DNA of 64,000 nt from Gonium pectorale (lineage: Eukaryota > Chlorophyta > Chlorophyceae > Chlamydomonadales > Volvocaceae). Location: positions 235,623-299,622 of the forward strand of contig LSYV01000014.1 in assembly GCA_001584585.1 (NCBI GenBank), given 5' to 3'. Shown here one piece after another: positions 46,754-59,385 of the stretch (position 1 is the first letter of the stretch; each line of letters starts with the position of its first letter). The notes beneath the pieces are model-generated. The model did no database searches. It saw only the letters and a program-made list of their open reading frames with translations, and was not told where the DNA came from. The translations under genes and the position numbers were made by a program.

Positions 46754-48391
46754 GTCTGGAACGAGGGCTAGTGGAACGGTGCTGCGGATCTTCTCAGCCG
46801 TCGCGCGGAAACAGGCAGCGGGAGCGCAGTTGGGATGGACTGATCAGGCGCAGGAGGTTCGGAGCACGCGTCAGCGCTGCTCTGCGTGCGAGGTAGGGCA
46901 GAGTGGAGCGATGCCATGCAGCAAATGGTAAAGATGGGTGCAGTACCATTGGGCTTGGTAGGAAGGGGGGCGATAGCCTCAGCTTGGTGGTGCGCGTGTG
47001 TGGGGTCCTCATCGTGGCCGAGGCACGGCATTGCAGGTTTTTGACGCGGGACGTGTGCTGGGCAGTCAATCCGTGAGGTTCACTCGGCAGTCAGGTTGCA
47101 TGTTGTAGGCATGGTTAGCACGGACAGCGAGCTTTCCTGTTTGATCCGACAACAGCCGACGTAGGTGTGCGCCGTACATCTTACATGTCGTACAAGGGTG
47201 TTTGAGCAACTCGGCAGAGCCGTGGGTGGCAGGTATCATAGGCGCAGGCAATGCGAGGTGCAACGGCATGATACTCATTCATGTGGGGCAGCGAGCAGTC
47301 TCATCTGTGTGACGCATTACTAATTAGATACAGCCGCAAGCAGGCATGTGGCTGTTTGTGGCGATGCGTGACTAGCAATGGCCATGGCTTCTGTTCAGTA
47401 CGTGATTACATCTGCCAGGCGGACCGAGGGGGTCCGCTGTATCACATGACTTTCCATGTGTCTGGAGTTCGCTGGCCAGGCGGGCTTTCCGCTTGGGTCG
47501 CGGGTACGGAAAGGCCGGACAAGGCTTTACATATGAGCCTTCTAGCGTCCAGTGCTCTTGGATAATCCTCTTACTTCAATATGGACCCCACTCCTTATAC
47601 ATCCACGGGCCCATGTAGCCAACCAGGGGAGCCGCAGTGCTGGAATGCACCTTTTTTTGCTGGCACACATACGTCAACGGAGCATGGGCTGGCACGGTGT
47701 TGCTCATTAGCCAGCACGTCGAGTGCTGTTGGTGCAGCCTCGTTCTGCCGTTGCGGCGGTGGCTGTCCTGGGGTGGGGCGGGCTCTTTGGTTGATGGAGG
47801 TCCCTGTCGAGCGACTCGCATCCTGTCCGTGTTCTTGTGTACGTGGCGCACAAGAGCATGCGTACGTGTCCATGTGATGCCGCGCATCACAACTGTGGAG
47901 TCGCTGCCTATGGGCCAACGTGGCGGATGATCCTAGATCTATTGTAACTGGGTTTGCTCAGAGACTCGGACATACGTGTACTGCTGCCGTGCTGCCCATA
48001 ATGCGCTAAGAGACTTCATATGCGTTGGTGCGTGCGAGAACTGGAGGGTTATGTCGCTGCTTGGGACTACGAGCAGTTACCAGCAGGCCGCGGCAGGCCG
48101 CACCTCCCGAGGGGTTCGCTGCCTCCGAGGCCAGAGGCCATGGATACGGAAATGCTCAGTAGCCTCGGCGTAGCTGCAGCTTACTGAAGCACGCAAGCTT
48201 GCCGTGGGGAACGGTTTGCAGACCGGAGCAACCGGGGGGGAGTTAGTGCACACGTGCATGCTGTACATAAAACACACCACACGCCGCATGGCACTACTGT
48301 CAACAGCGTTCCAGAATGCTAATATAATATGCTTTGGCAATGCATCTATCATAGAGTAAACGGCGAGCTGGTCTGACGACGTCGCGTGTCG
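46754..48391. other. 3' UTR of the MAP kinase kinase and intergenic spacer
   Basis: No supported coding sequence. The only TGTAA I see is at 47943-47947, which would imply a long 3' UTR of about 1.2 kb. The right end must hold the RNase P promoter. Confidence 0.5.
47943..47947 (+). terminator. Candidate TGTAA poly(A) signal for the MAP kinase kinase
   Basis: First TGTAA downstream of the stop codon at 46753. Confidence 0.35.
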
Positions 48392-51300
48392 ATGCTCTTG
48401 TGCCAGCGCGCCGCTTTCCTGGCAAGGGTGACATTTAGGAGGGACTTAGCGCTGCAGGCTGTTACCTTTGCTGCCGGTCGCCGTTTCCTTGCTCGGTCTC
48501 CGCTCCCTCCGCCGCCAAGCACGGGAGGTTCCGTCACGGTGCCACCCCTTGACAGTCTATTCGAACTGGGCATGATGGAGCCGCAGCCAAACAACGGCGA
48601 GCCGGTCGCCAAGCGCCAGCGAACCGGTGCGTCGGCTTTGAACGTTGATAAGAACATCTCATATGTGTTATTGCGACACATTCTTCTTCTATTCTTGTTG
48701 AATTTCGTTGCGCATGACTCGTTGCATTCGTCGTCGCAGGCGACGGTTCGGCTGCCATCAGCAACGGCGCAAAGGCTGCGGACCAGGCCAAGCAACAGCA
48801 CAGTAAAAAGGGGGCCCAGCAAGAAGGGCAGCAAGGAGCGACAGGCGCCGGCCGGAAAAGGAACCAGCGAGACCCACGGGTGGGTCGGCCCGGTCATGGG
48901 TTATCTGAACTCGGGCACCTCCCACACCCCTCCGCCGCGTCCCCCTTGCTCTCCTGGATTGTTGACGTTACGCACGTCACCGCCCCAACCATTCCGCCAT
49001 CTCCCCGCAGATGTCCCTCATGCAGCAGGCGGTCAAGAAGAACAACCTGCAGGTGGGCCGGCGCGCTCTTGACGGTTCCGCACGGTCTGTGCCGGACCGC
49101 TGCTTTGCCATACTATGCCGTACCTTGCCGTACGTGCAGTGCAGTCGCCTCTGCTCTCCACAGGCTCCACCCGGCTGTCTGACGCATTCCTGGCCCCATC
49201 CAGGCTGCCCTTAAAAGTGCACATTCCCTGGCATTCCCAACTAAGCGCTCACTGCTGTTCTCGTCACCATCCTCACCGGCCCACACGCCCGCAGTATGCC
49301 ATGTCGCTGTTTCGGGAGGTGGTGGGCGAGGGCCTGACCGTACCGACCCACATCGTCAACAGCCTCATGTACATGGCATGCGGTGGCGAGCAGTGGGAGC
49401 GCTACGTGCGGGGCCTGCCGCTGCTGTCGGCGGAGGAGGCGGCCGCCGAGGCGGCGGCCGCCGGCGGCGCGGGCGGCTCGGTGGAGGGCGCAGGGGAGGG
49501 CGAGGAGGCGGGCGGTGCTGAGGCGGCGGCGGAGCAGCATCAGAAGGGACAGCAGAAGGGGCAGCAGAAGGGACAGCAGAAGGGGCAGCAAGGTATGCCT
49601 CGTGGGGGCAGTAATGGCGTGCTGGTGGTACGTTTGGTCGTGCGCGCCCGGTCGCCCGCCCGGTCGTGGGGCTCCAGGGGCGACCCCAGCCGACATCGAG
49701 GGCGACGTTTCGCCTGCTGCTGCCGTACTGCCCTGCGCAACGGTTGTGTCTCCCGCCCCGTGTCGCGGGGAACGGGCTCAGGCGATGCGCTCCTTCAGTC
49801 CCGGACGAGAATGCCTGCGGTCGCCGACCTCCGCTTACACCGCTGGCCGGCAGGGGCCAGTGGAAGGCCATGGTGCCCCACCGGTAGTCAACGGCCCCCC
49901 TGAGACCGCTACCGGGGGGGGGGGTAAAGGAGCAAACGTTTGGCGTGACCGCACTGGCGCCCACATGAAGGACGCTACCGGGGGGCGGTAGTACCATCCT
50001 CCAGAGCCCCGCCCCTACCCCTGCTTCGCGCCGCTACCGCAGGCCGGGCCAGCCAGGTGCCGCCCCCGGAGGGCCCGGCCCCCAGCAAGGAGCAGCTGCT
50101 GGCGGCCATGGACGAGCTGTGGGCCTACATGGGCGGCGCGGGGCTGGGGGCGGACCAAGGGACGTACCTTGCGCTGGCGAGGCGGGAGGCACTCCGGGGG
50201 GACCCGCAGGCCGCCCTGCAGTGGGTGAGCAGGGAGGGGGGGGGTCCTGGGAGCGCAGGGTTGGTGGGGGTGGGGGCGCGGGGCGTAGGGGTGTGCACCC
50301 AGGTCGGGTGGGCGGGAAGGGGCGAGTCGGGGAGCGCAGGGTTGGGGTGGGAACGTGTGTCGGCATGTGCATCGTACCGCGGGAGCCAAGGGGGGTGGTT
50401 TAGGGGCTGTCATGACGTATCGAGGGCACGCGGTGCCAAGGACCCATTGCTACTGAGGATGCGGAGGATGCGTCGGCGGCCGTTGGGATGATGGGAACGT
50501 GAAATGGGCTGGCAGCGGCTGGTGCTGGCCTCGCAGGGGCCTTTGAACTTGGGCTGTGTCGTAACGCGGGTGGCTCTGAAGGCCCCTCGGCTCGGCTGAG
50601 GAGGGCACCCCGCGAGCATGTCCCACCCCCAAGTACCGGTATTACCACAAGTTCCTCCATTGAGTACAGTATGCGATTCGGTGTCCGCGACGCGAACCGT
50701 TTCCCATCTTTATTTCCCCCCCCAAGTACCGTCCAGCTGGCGTTACCCTAACCTTGTTTCTACAAAAAAAGATACCCCCCCTAAGTACCGGTACATAACC
50801 CTGCGTTGCCCGGGTCCGTAGGCTCGCGAGTGCTTCTCCAGGGGGAAGCCCATGCAGCTGCGGATCTTCCACCCGGCGCAGGTGCGGCGCAACCGGGCCC
50901 GGGCGTGGGTTGGGATGGCTGCGACGACGGGGACGGGGGGCGGGCATATGCGCGGGTGGTGGTGCCACAACAAAGATACGTGGCGCCGGCGCGTGGCGCA
51001 GGGGGGTGGGAAGGATTTGTACGCCTGATACTTGTTGCTGCACACCCTCGCCCCGCCCCCGCCCCCACGCCGCAGGTGGGGTACTGCCTGGCTGCCGACG
51101 TGGCGGCGCTGGAGGCGATCGACGGCCTCATCGCGGGCCACCGACTGGACTGCACCGAGTACGAGTACGCGCGGCTGCTGGAGGGCATCGCGGCGGCCGG
51201 CAGCTACGCCCAGCTCAAGGGTGCGGGCGTGGGTAGTGTAGCGCGGGCGTGGGTAGTGTAGCGCGGGCGTGGGTAGTGTAGCGCGGGCGTGGGCGCGGGT

Positions 51301-54088
51301 GTGGCGTGGGAGCGAGGGAGCGTGGGAGCGTGGGAGCGGGCATGGGTTGCGGGCGGGCGCAGCCGCGTGGGGGTGTGGCGCGGGCGAGCGTGGGTGCGGT
51401 CGCGGGCCTGGACCGCGCGGAGCGCGCGGAGGGCACCCGCCATCCTGCGGGGCAAGGGGGCGGGTAGTGTCGACCGGCCGGCGGGCAGCGGCGGCTCGCA
51501 TTCCCCCACTGTAGCCATCACATAGCGCCTTTGCTTTCTTGATTACGCGGCAAGCTATGTGGGCCAAACGCGCACATGCTCTTACGCGCTCGCAACTCGG
51601 TTTCCGTCGCTCCCAAATACGCAGCCGTGCTGGCGCGGGTGCAGTCGGACCTCAATCAGCTCACGCCCGCCACGGCGGCCCACGTCGCCGCGTTCTTCCA
51701 ACGCCCCGACGCGGCGCGGCAGGCCTTTGCGCCGCCCGAGCGGGGCGGCTGCCCCGTTGTCGCGGCCGCACTCGGCACGTCCGCGAGCGGGGCAGGCGCG
51801 GCAGGGCCGGACGCGAAGGTGGAGGCGGATGGCGGCGAGGCCGGCGGCGGCTGGCGCTGGCGCGTGCAGTCGGGGGTGGCGGTGGAGGAGGGTGGGCTGT
51901 GCGAGGCGGCGGGCGGCAGTCTGCGAGTGATCGACCTGGAGGACGCGGAGTGGTGAGGCGGCGCGCGAGGCGGGGGGAGCGCAGCCGGTTGGTATGGGCG
52001 TGGTGATGCGCGCTTCCCAATGCCCACATGATTGGGAGGGGCAGAGCAGCAGGGCGGGGCATGGGGGAATGCAGCTGCGAGGGCGCGGCGGCGAGGAGGC
52101 TCTGTTGCGGCGGGTCGGCGCGTGTCGCACCCAGCCGGGAGGCTCAAAAGGTGCAAGCACCTCCCCACGACACGGAGCACCTGCCAACCCCCCTCGCCGC
52201 TCTGCACGTTTCGAGTATGTTCCCGCTTTCCTCACCATCCCTTCCTTGCCTCCCCTCCCTCTCCCCCCCCCCCGCGACCTAGGGAGTCGTTCGCTACCGC
52301 CATCGCCGAGCTGGCTCGCAAGAACATGGGCCCCCGCGCCGCCGACTTCGACGCCTATGTGGCGTGGTACGATCGCAACGGGCCGTACGACGTGCTGGTG
52401 GACGGCGCCAACGTGGCGTTCTTCGGCCAGAACCACGAGGGCGGCGGATTCAACTGGGAGCAGATCCAGGACATGTACGACATGCTGTGCAGGCGATTCA
52501 AGGGCAAGAAGATCCTCGTGGTGCGTCCGCGGCGCGATTTAGGATCCGGGGGTGCTGTACGGCTTGGAACATCTTGCTTTGTTCGCCCCGCCAGCAGGCT
52601 CGCATTCACAGGAAAGGTGTCAACCCAGCCCGAGTTGAGCCGAGTTGAATGCGTCTCCGTCTGTCCAAACTTGGGACGGGCTCCGTGTAAATGCCACCCG
52701 CCGGTTACCCTGGTTGGTCCTCCCCACCTCCCTCATCACTCGCCTGTGTTGTAGATGCTGCACCGGCGGCGCCTGAACGACCCCGAGGCCCGCTCTCCCG
52801 CCGTGACGTCCTTCCTGGAGCGCCTCAAACAGGCCAAGAGCTTCTATTACACGCCCGCGGGCGCGAACGACGACTGGTGCGTGGCCGGGAGGGCGGGGCA
52901 GGGAAAGAGTGTGGGAGGGGGGAGAGGCATTGGAGGGATAGACGCAGGAAGGCCGGGCAGTGAGGGGTTGAGCACAGGCAGGGGAGGAAGCGCAGGGGGA
53001 AGTAGACAGAAGCGAGGGGAACCTGATCTGCCGGCGGCGCAGACTCGGCTGGGCTCTGCTGGTGTGAGTGCCCCCCCCCCCACGTTAACTCCCATAGTGC
53101 GCTTCGCCTCCGCATCAATGCTCATCTCGCTCGTTGACGGGATCGCACATCGGTGGGCCCCCTCACGCCGCAACCACACACACACATACATACACCCGGG
53201 TGTTTCTTCTGCATGCCTGCCTGTCTCACACTGTCATGCATAGATCTTCTAGATCATATAGAACACACATACACCCGGGCTACCGGCGCACAATGGGCTG
53301 CCGGCTAGGATGTTTTCTGCATGCCTGCCTGTCTCGCACTGACGTGCATCGATTCTCACACTGTCATGCATCGATCTTCTCGATCACATCGAACACACAC
53401 ACCCGGAGATGTAACGTCATACATAACACACGCTCCCGCTGTGCCTTCATTCCTTCGGCTCACGGGCTGGTTCAGGGCCGACCGGACGATGGGACGTTGG
53501 GCTGGGGGGACTTTTCATTACTTCGCCCGGATGTTCGGTACGGCATGCGCCTCAGGCCTCTCTAGTGAGAACGCCTATCCCTATTTTTGACCCCCCCCCA
53601 TCCCACCACTCCCCGCCCCACATCGCCCTCCCTCACACCGCCCTTTCCCCCTTTGCGTCGCCCTCCCTTCCACCGGCGCTCCGCCCCCCAGGTTCTGGCT
53701 CTACGCCTGCGTGCGCTCAAAGCAGGGCGGCCTGCTGGTCTCCAACGACGAGCTGCGGGACCACATCTTCAGCCTGCTGCGACCTAAGCACTTCCTCAAG
53801 TGGAAGGAGCGCCACATATCGCACTACACCTTCGCGCCCGGCGCTGGGCCGGCGTCGGCGCCGTCACCGGCAGGCGCCGGCGGGGGCGGAGCCAGCGGCG
53901 ACGCCGACAGCACAGGGAGAGGGGGCGCCGCAGCAGGGACGCCGCCGCCGTCGCGGGGCGCCCGGTTCGAGCTGCAGCTGCCGCGGCCGTACACTGCGTG
54001 CGTGCAGCAGCTGCCCGAGAGCGGCGCGTGGATGCTGCCCCTCGCCGACGGAACTTGGATGTGCATCCGGCCGGATCGGGAGGGGTAG
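48392..54088 (+). CDS. PRORP: Protein-only RNase P (PRORP)
   Basis: Eleven exons: 48392-48626, 48740-48879, 49011-49052, 49295-49592, 50043-50224, 50822-50881, 51076-51220, 51625-51952, 52283-52520, 52755-52876, 53692-54088. All phases fit: 728 residues, TAG at 54086-54088. It cleaves 5' leaders from precursor tRNAs. The N-terminus is Arg/Ala-rich and resembles an organelle presequence. It is followed by MM (61-62) and the basic motif AKRQR. A pentatricopeptide-like helical region covers about 126-400. The C-terminal NYN nuclease domain has YDVLVDGANVAFFGQN (Asp517), GANDDWFWLYA (Asp595/596) and VSNDELRDHIF (Asp616), the four metal-binding aspartates of the family, then KWKERHISHYTF and TWMCIRP with the His and Cys of the zinc site. 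A Lys/Gln/Gly repeat (KGQQ x4) and several Ala/Gly-rich loops are algal insertions. A single PRORP serving several compartments would fit. Confidence 0.95.
51221..51290. repeat. 20-bp tandem repeat starting at a splice donor
   Basis: About 3.5 copies of GCGCGGGCGTGGGTAGTGTA. The first copy has GT instead of GC and is itself the donor of the exon at 51076-51220 of the RNase P gene. Confidence 0.9.
53209..53406. repeat. Two direct copies of a 72-93 bp intronic repeat
   Basis: Both copies begin TTCTGCATGCCTGCCTGTCT and end in ACACACCCGG-like sequence, separated by about 33 bases, in the last intron of the RNase P gene. The second copy has an internal 20-base expansion. Confidence 0.85.
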
Positions 54089-55731
54089 TGGCCCGGGGGT
54101 AGGGGCAGGGGTAATTGTTGCTGGTCCGCATGGGGCCATGGCCAGCCCGCGAGAGCGGCAGGGCTGGGGCATGTATGAGATGGGATGGACCCAGGCTTAT
54201 GCGGGGTGCTGGGGCGCTGGCAGGGGTTGGGGCTGGCGGGGGCGTTGCTGGTCCACTTGGGGGCGGATGGATGCTGGGCGCTGGCTCGCTGGCAGGGGGC
54301 GGAGGTGGCGTGGAGGGCCCAGCGGGACGCGGCATGAGGAGCGGTGGGGCTTGCGGGGGAGGCCTGCCCTACGCGGCCGGAGACATCGCCCCGTGCGTGC
54401 GGCCGAGGGTTGACACGCTGCACTGCCTTGGGCAGGCAGGCTTCAGTGGCAGCGCGGCGCTGTACGGACTGCTGTGCATCAAGGGATTGTTCGTGAGCTA
54501 CGGGCCTTGCACTGCATTCGTTTATTTTAGAGGAGCTTGAGGAGCGGGCGAACGTGACAGCGTCACGGCGACGCCCGGCCTGCCGTACTCACAGTGCAAG
54601 GGCCGGCGTGGCAGTGTCACGGACCTGCCATGCTCACACGCAGTGCGGCGCCCCCAATCCGCGTGTGGGGACTGCGGAGCGGGCCTCCAGACACAAAAGA
54701 TTTATGCGGGACGAGCGTGAGCGTGGTGAGCATGATGCCTGTAGATGGACGCGTGGGTCGGTGGAAGGCGCGACTGGCGGGTGGTTGACCATGTGTGCTA
54801 CGTTACTCGTGTACGGCTCGTGGACTTCAAAGTCAGGCACTGGCGTCCAAGGCAAGTCCCGAAGCGTACCGATACGGCCTCGTACTGCCTGGTCTCGATA
54901 GCAGGTGATGGGTAGCGATCGGCTGACGTTCTGTCGCTATGGCCCGAGGCCCCAAGCCTTCCCCGGGTTGCAACACTCGGCATGGAGCCTTGGCAACAGA
55001 CGCGCTCCGTGACTACGTCCAAGCCTGCGAAATCGGCTCGTACGCATTCCCATGCATGGCTGCCTCCTTCAAACGGACCCGGAATGGCGACATCGCTCCA
55101 GCTGCACTCTGACGGTGCTCTCGACGTTGCCGGAGAATCGCCACAGCCCCTGCACCCGGTATTGCCTCGTCGATTGTACGGCACACACGTTGTTGTACGA
55201 CATGGACGCGCCTTGCCCGTCACCCATACACCAGTAAGGTAACGGCTCTTAGCGGCTCGCAGTAACAACAGCAGCAATGCCAAACAGCCAAAGCACGGGT
55301 GGGCCTGCGAGCCGAACGACGCACAAATAGCATCCGGCATCCCGCTGTGCATGTGCCCTTCGGCAGGGCCGGAATTCGGTTGGTTCTCGTGTTGGGAGGG
55401 CTACCTGCCCCTCCCGATGTCTGCGCACTTCCTCGCCTCTCCTACTGTAACCTTTCCACAGAAGAAGGCCTATGCAGCCTATGCTGTTCGACTCCCCAAG
55501 GGGGGGACACCACGCATGCAGCCAGCAACGGGCCGGTCCGCCCCAGCAGCCGTGGCAGCCAGACGGCGCCTCAGCACGTGCCAGTCCGATGATGTATAGC
55601 AAACGTGTCTAAGAAGGACATTTGCTAGCAAGTTTTTTTCTTGTTAAGAACGCTATACAACATCCGAACGGACCGGCCGCGACCGCACGTGGGTACGACA
55701 CTGTACCGCTTGAGCGGTTGACAGCAACCGT
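54089..55731. other. Convergent intergenic region, no supported gene
   Basis: Lies between the stop codons of the RNase P gene (plus) and the small membrane-protein gene (minus), so it should hold both 3' UTRs. I found no TGTAA close to either stop codon and no coding exon. Confidence 0.55.
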
Positions 55732-56873
55732 TCACGGGCGGTCCGGTCGACCGCCGGAGGCGGCTCTCGGCGCCATGAGGGAGCGCCAGCCCCGTCGGAG
55801 GGCGTCCACGAATGAGACGCCGTGGAGCGCCTGGAGGTTCTTCACGAGCTCTGTCAGCTCCCGCACTACCATCAGGACCGGCACCAGCACCATCTGCGTG
55901 TCGGCCCGCTTGAGCACGCACAGGACGGCGATGAACAGCACCCAGACGATCAGCCGCTGAGCGGTCGGCCACAGCTGCGTTGGGCGGCGTTGGATGGGCG
56001 GGCATAGACAGGTACAAGCCGTCACGCGGGTGCGGTTTCGGTGCCTGCTGCGTGACATCCACCCCGCGGAAAAAAATTGTGTAGAAGCCGAAACAGGGAG
56101 GCTACCTCTACGGTCATACACACCCAAAGGTGTGACGTGTCCAGTAGGTGTGACGTTTCCGCGTCGACAGCAAACTGGTGGGAGTATGGAAGGTGGTGTT
56201 CGGCATGAACTGCGGTGCACTTATGCACAGCTGCGGCGGCGCAGGGTCCGGGCTACCGATGTACCGAAACAAGAAGGGAGAGCTCGAGCCACACTGTCGT
56301 GCCAGGCAGCGAATCCCGCCCCCCCCCCCTCACGTCACGCGTCCGGACCCGCGTCCCTGTTCCACTCCCCCCCCACTCACCTCGCGAACGTTGCGCGTGG
56401 CCTCGGCTTCCATGAGCCTCTTCACCAGTTCCTCCTTTGGCAGCTGCATCAGCTCGTCCTGGCACACCAGGGTGAGATCCATCAAGGGGTGCAGGTGGGT
56501 AACGAGTTGCGGCCCGCAGTATCGGCGACGCGTCATAAACTCATAATGTCTCAGCGCACAATGGCCCCGGCGCGAGCGTCCAAATGTGTCACACTTTCAG
56601 CGCATAGTGGCCGCGGAGGGCTGCGTCCGGGTTAATCGGGCCGGAGTCGCAGCAGCAGTTGGCAACCTGATAGCTAATGTCGTGGCCACTGTCGTCGGCC
56701 GGCAAGGGACCGCTGCTGCCCGAGGAGGCCGCCGAGGAGCAGGGCCGGGTGTGCCCCGCGGGCTGAAGGGCTGCGGGCCGCCGAGCTGCGCATACGCGGA
56801 TGATCGGGATTGCGACGCTGCCTCCTGTGAGGCGCCCGGTGGGCGGCATGCGGCGCACCGTCTTCCCTAGCAT
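55732..56873 (-). CDS. Small membrane protein of unknown function
   Basis: Three exons (minus): 56595-56873, 56381-56458, 55732-55974; phases agree, 199 residues, TGA at 55732. I do not recognise it. The N-terminus MLGKTVRRMPPTGRLTGG is basic and free of acidic residues, like an organelle presequence. The middle exon is an amphipathic helix, DELMQLPKEELVKRLMEAEA. The last exon has two hydrophobic segments, RLIVWVLFIAVLCVL and QMVLVPVLMVVRELTEL, and ends with a basic helix, DALRRGWRSLM. This could be an inner-membrane protein of mitochondrion or plastid, but that is inference. An in-frame ATG at 56978 would add 35 residues; I chose the downstream one because it gives the more presequence-like start. 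Confidence 0.65.
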
Positions 56874-59385
56874 CTTCGCGAGAGGGGTGAAGGAGGATGA
56901 GACGGAGGAGGGTGCTGACTGTTGTGTAATGGTGCTTTGCGCATAAACGAGCACATGTAAGGAGCTGTAACATTGCATAGCACCGACTCTCTTGGATTCC
57001 CCAAAACGGATCTGGGGAAGGACCTAGTACGGCCCCGTGGGTCGGGAACTAATGCGGCCCGCGGGCAGTCCGACCTGGTTGGGAGAAAGGCTACCGCTCG
57101 TCATCCCCTGACAGCAGGTCTGGCGGCGAAGCAGTACCATATCGCTACGGTTCATTGGCGACACACATGTTGGTGAAACCCCAAACCACGATTTCCTTTT
57201 ACCCCCGGAGCACTGGTTTTCCTAAGGCTGCGCGCAGCTCGGCAGTCTGCATCTTGCCCTGCTACCGGACTGGCGATGGCCACAACAGCCACACCTGTCA
57301 GACGCGCCCAGTGTCTGCACGACACACCCTCAGCAACATGCGTCGCTACCCCAGTGCCCCTGGACCATATCCAAAGCCACTCACTGTGCCGTTACACCCA
57401 CCCCTCACACGCTGCCATGGGTACCCGGGGACCCTGCCCGGCTGGCATCCAGGCCGTGCAGGAGTTGGCAACAGCTGCAACAGGTGACTCTGGAGCCCGT
57501 TTTCCAAGCTGGAAGGTCAGGGCAACTTAGTTTCAGGACAGGGATCAAAATGACAGGAACGGCGCGCTGTGGCGACGAGTACGGCAGGGTGTGACACATA
57601 CGATTTTTACGCCGATCCCGTGCATGCCCGTGTGCAGTGCAGAGTGGTAGTATCCCACAATTTGTACACTGATACACTTAGTTTTCCAGAAAGATCACCA
57701 GAGTCGTCGTCGCCTGACCCGGTGTTCCTCCTGCAGCAACGCATCGCCTCATGGGCGCGCCACGGGCAGCGGTCGGACTTGGGGCGTTGCGACTCCTTAC
57801 AAACTGTATCTATGAGCAAAATGGCCGGGACCAGAGTGCCGGCCTTAGGTGGCCTTCACCTCTGTCAGCTGAGCAGCCCATACATGCGCCTTGGGCGGCA
57901 CGGCGATATGTGGCCGCAACGGGCACTCAGCCCCAGCAAGCTCTGTTTTCAATTCCTGAGCTCGCAATGAGGCCAGCAGGCAACTGACCCACGGTTCAGG
58001 CCACCCTAGCCTGCAGCGCAGCTCGCCCAGCCGTCACGATTACCTTATGCAGCTTATGCCTTCCGCAAAACCCGGCCAAGCTCTACGTCAGAACGTTGGC
58101 TTCGAAGTTGCAGCGCATTCGGTCGACCAAATAGCTAGCGACGGCCAAAGCACCCTGCAAAGTACCCTGACGACACGCGGCGGACGCGTGGCCACGGTAG
58201 GACGAAAAGCAACGACGCAACGAACCTGTGGTTCGCGACAGCACCAGAGGCAAAGTCGCTGGACAGCACAGCGCGTAGCAGCGTTCCCAGCCGCCTCAGT
58301 TACCGAGCAAACCGAACGGGACTGACACCCGGGCGCACCTCCCGCGCCGGTTGACGGGCCCGCGTGTCAGCCGCAGGCAGAGCGACAACAGAGGACTAGA
58401 TGCCTGGGGCGGGACGGCTCCGCCACACCGTGAGCTACACGGCAGGTTCCACGGCGCTCGTGCATCGCACTGCCCGCTCCGCCAGACGCCCGGCGACGCA
58501 ACACGCCGCCCGACGACCTTGGCCAACAACCCGATCGTTCGCAGCCGACGTGACCAGCCCACACAGCCCGCACGCGCCGCCCCGGCAGCAAAGAGCAGGG
58601 ACGCCCATCTCGTCAGAGCGCATTACCACACCGCCGCCGGCGACTTTCCAACGAAGGCAGTATGGTGACACAGTACTGGAAAGAAACGCACGTCGCAGCG
58701 CACGTCGCCACTCGCCAGTTCACTGCTCCTTGCCCCGTCCCCGTCCAACATCCGCAACGCGCCAATGACAAAGGCGCACCATACTCCTCCGAGCCACCTT
58801 CCCTCCGAGCTACAGATGCCAACTCGGTGCCGCCTCTGGGCGGGGACATCCCGCACACGCAAGGCCCTGCGCCCTGGTGCAGGGCGGCCCGCCCCGATCG
58901 GAATGCGAACGCAGACCAAGCGGTGCGGCAGCCGCTTGTCGCCGAGGGCGCACTGGCAGCGCATTGCCCGCTGCAGAGTCAATGAAAGAAAAGTGAAGCG
59001 AGCTGGATGCATACCCAGACACGCCTCTCCAGTCTCGGTGCCGGCATACCTTTCCTGCCTCGCTGCTGTCTGCTCCTGCCTACTCCAATCCCGCCCACAT
59101 CCCCAGCCAGCCGGCAAACACTCTCCCGACCGTTGCCCCCAGGGCCCACAGGTTTTTGCCCTCCCTTTTAACCTACGTTTGCCTGCGCTCCTTGGCGGAG
59201 CATGCGCGACACGCCGGCGCAAGAAGTCATGCACCTCCCCCTGCACCGTGGCGCAGTCCGGTTGTACTACGGTACGGTTAGGCATCCCAAGCGGCGTGCC
59301 CTTGCGGGGTCCCACAGACCCCGGCGGTGCGACCACTGCCGGATCCCACAGACCCCGGCGGCGCGCGCCACCAGCTTTCGGCTGC
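56874..59385. other. Intergenic, no supported gene
   Basis: Open frames here lack consistent codon bias, splice partners or recognisable motifs. The left end holds the promoter of the small membrane-protein gene and the right end the 3' flank of the next gene. Confidence 0.55.
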
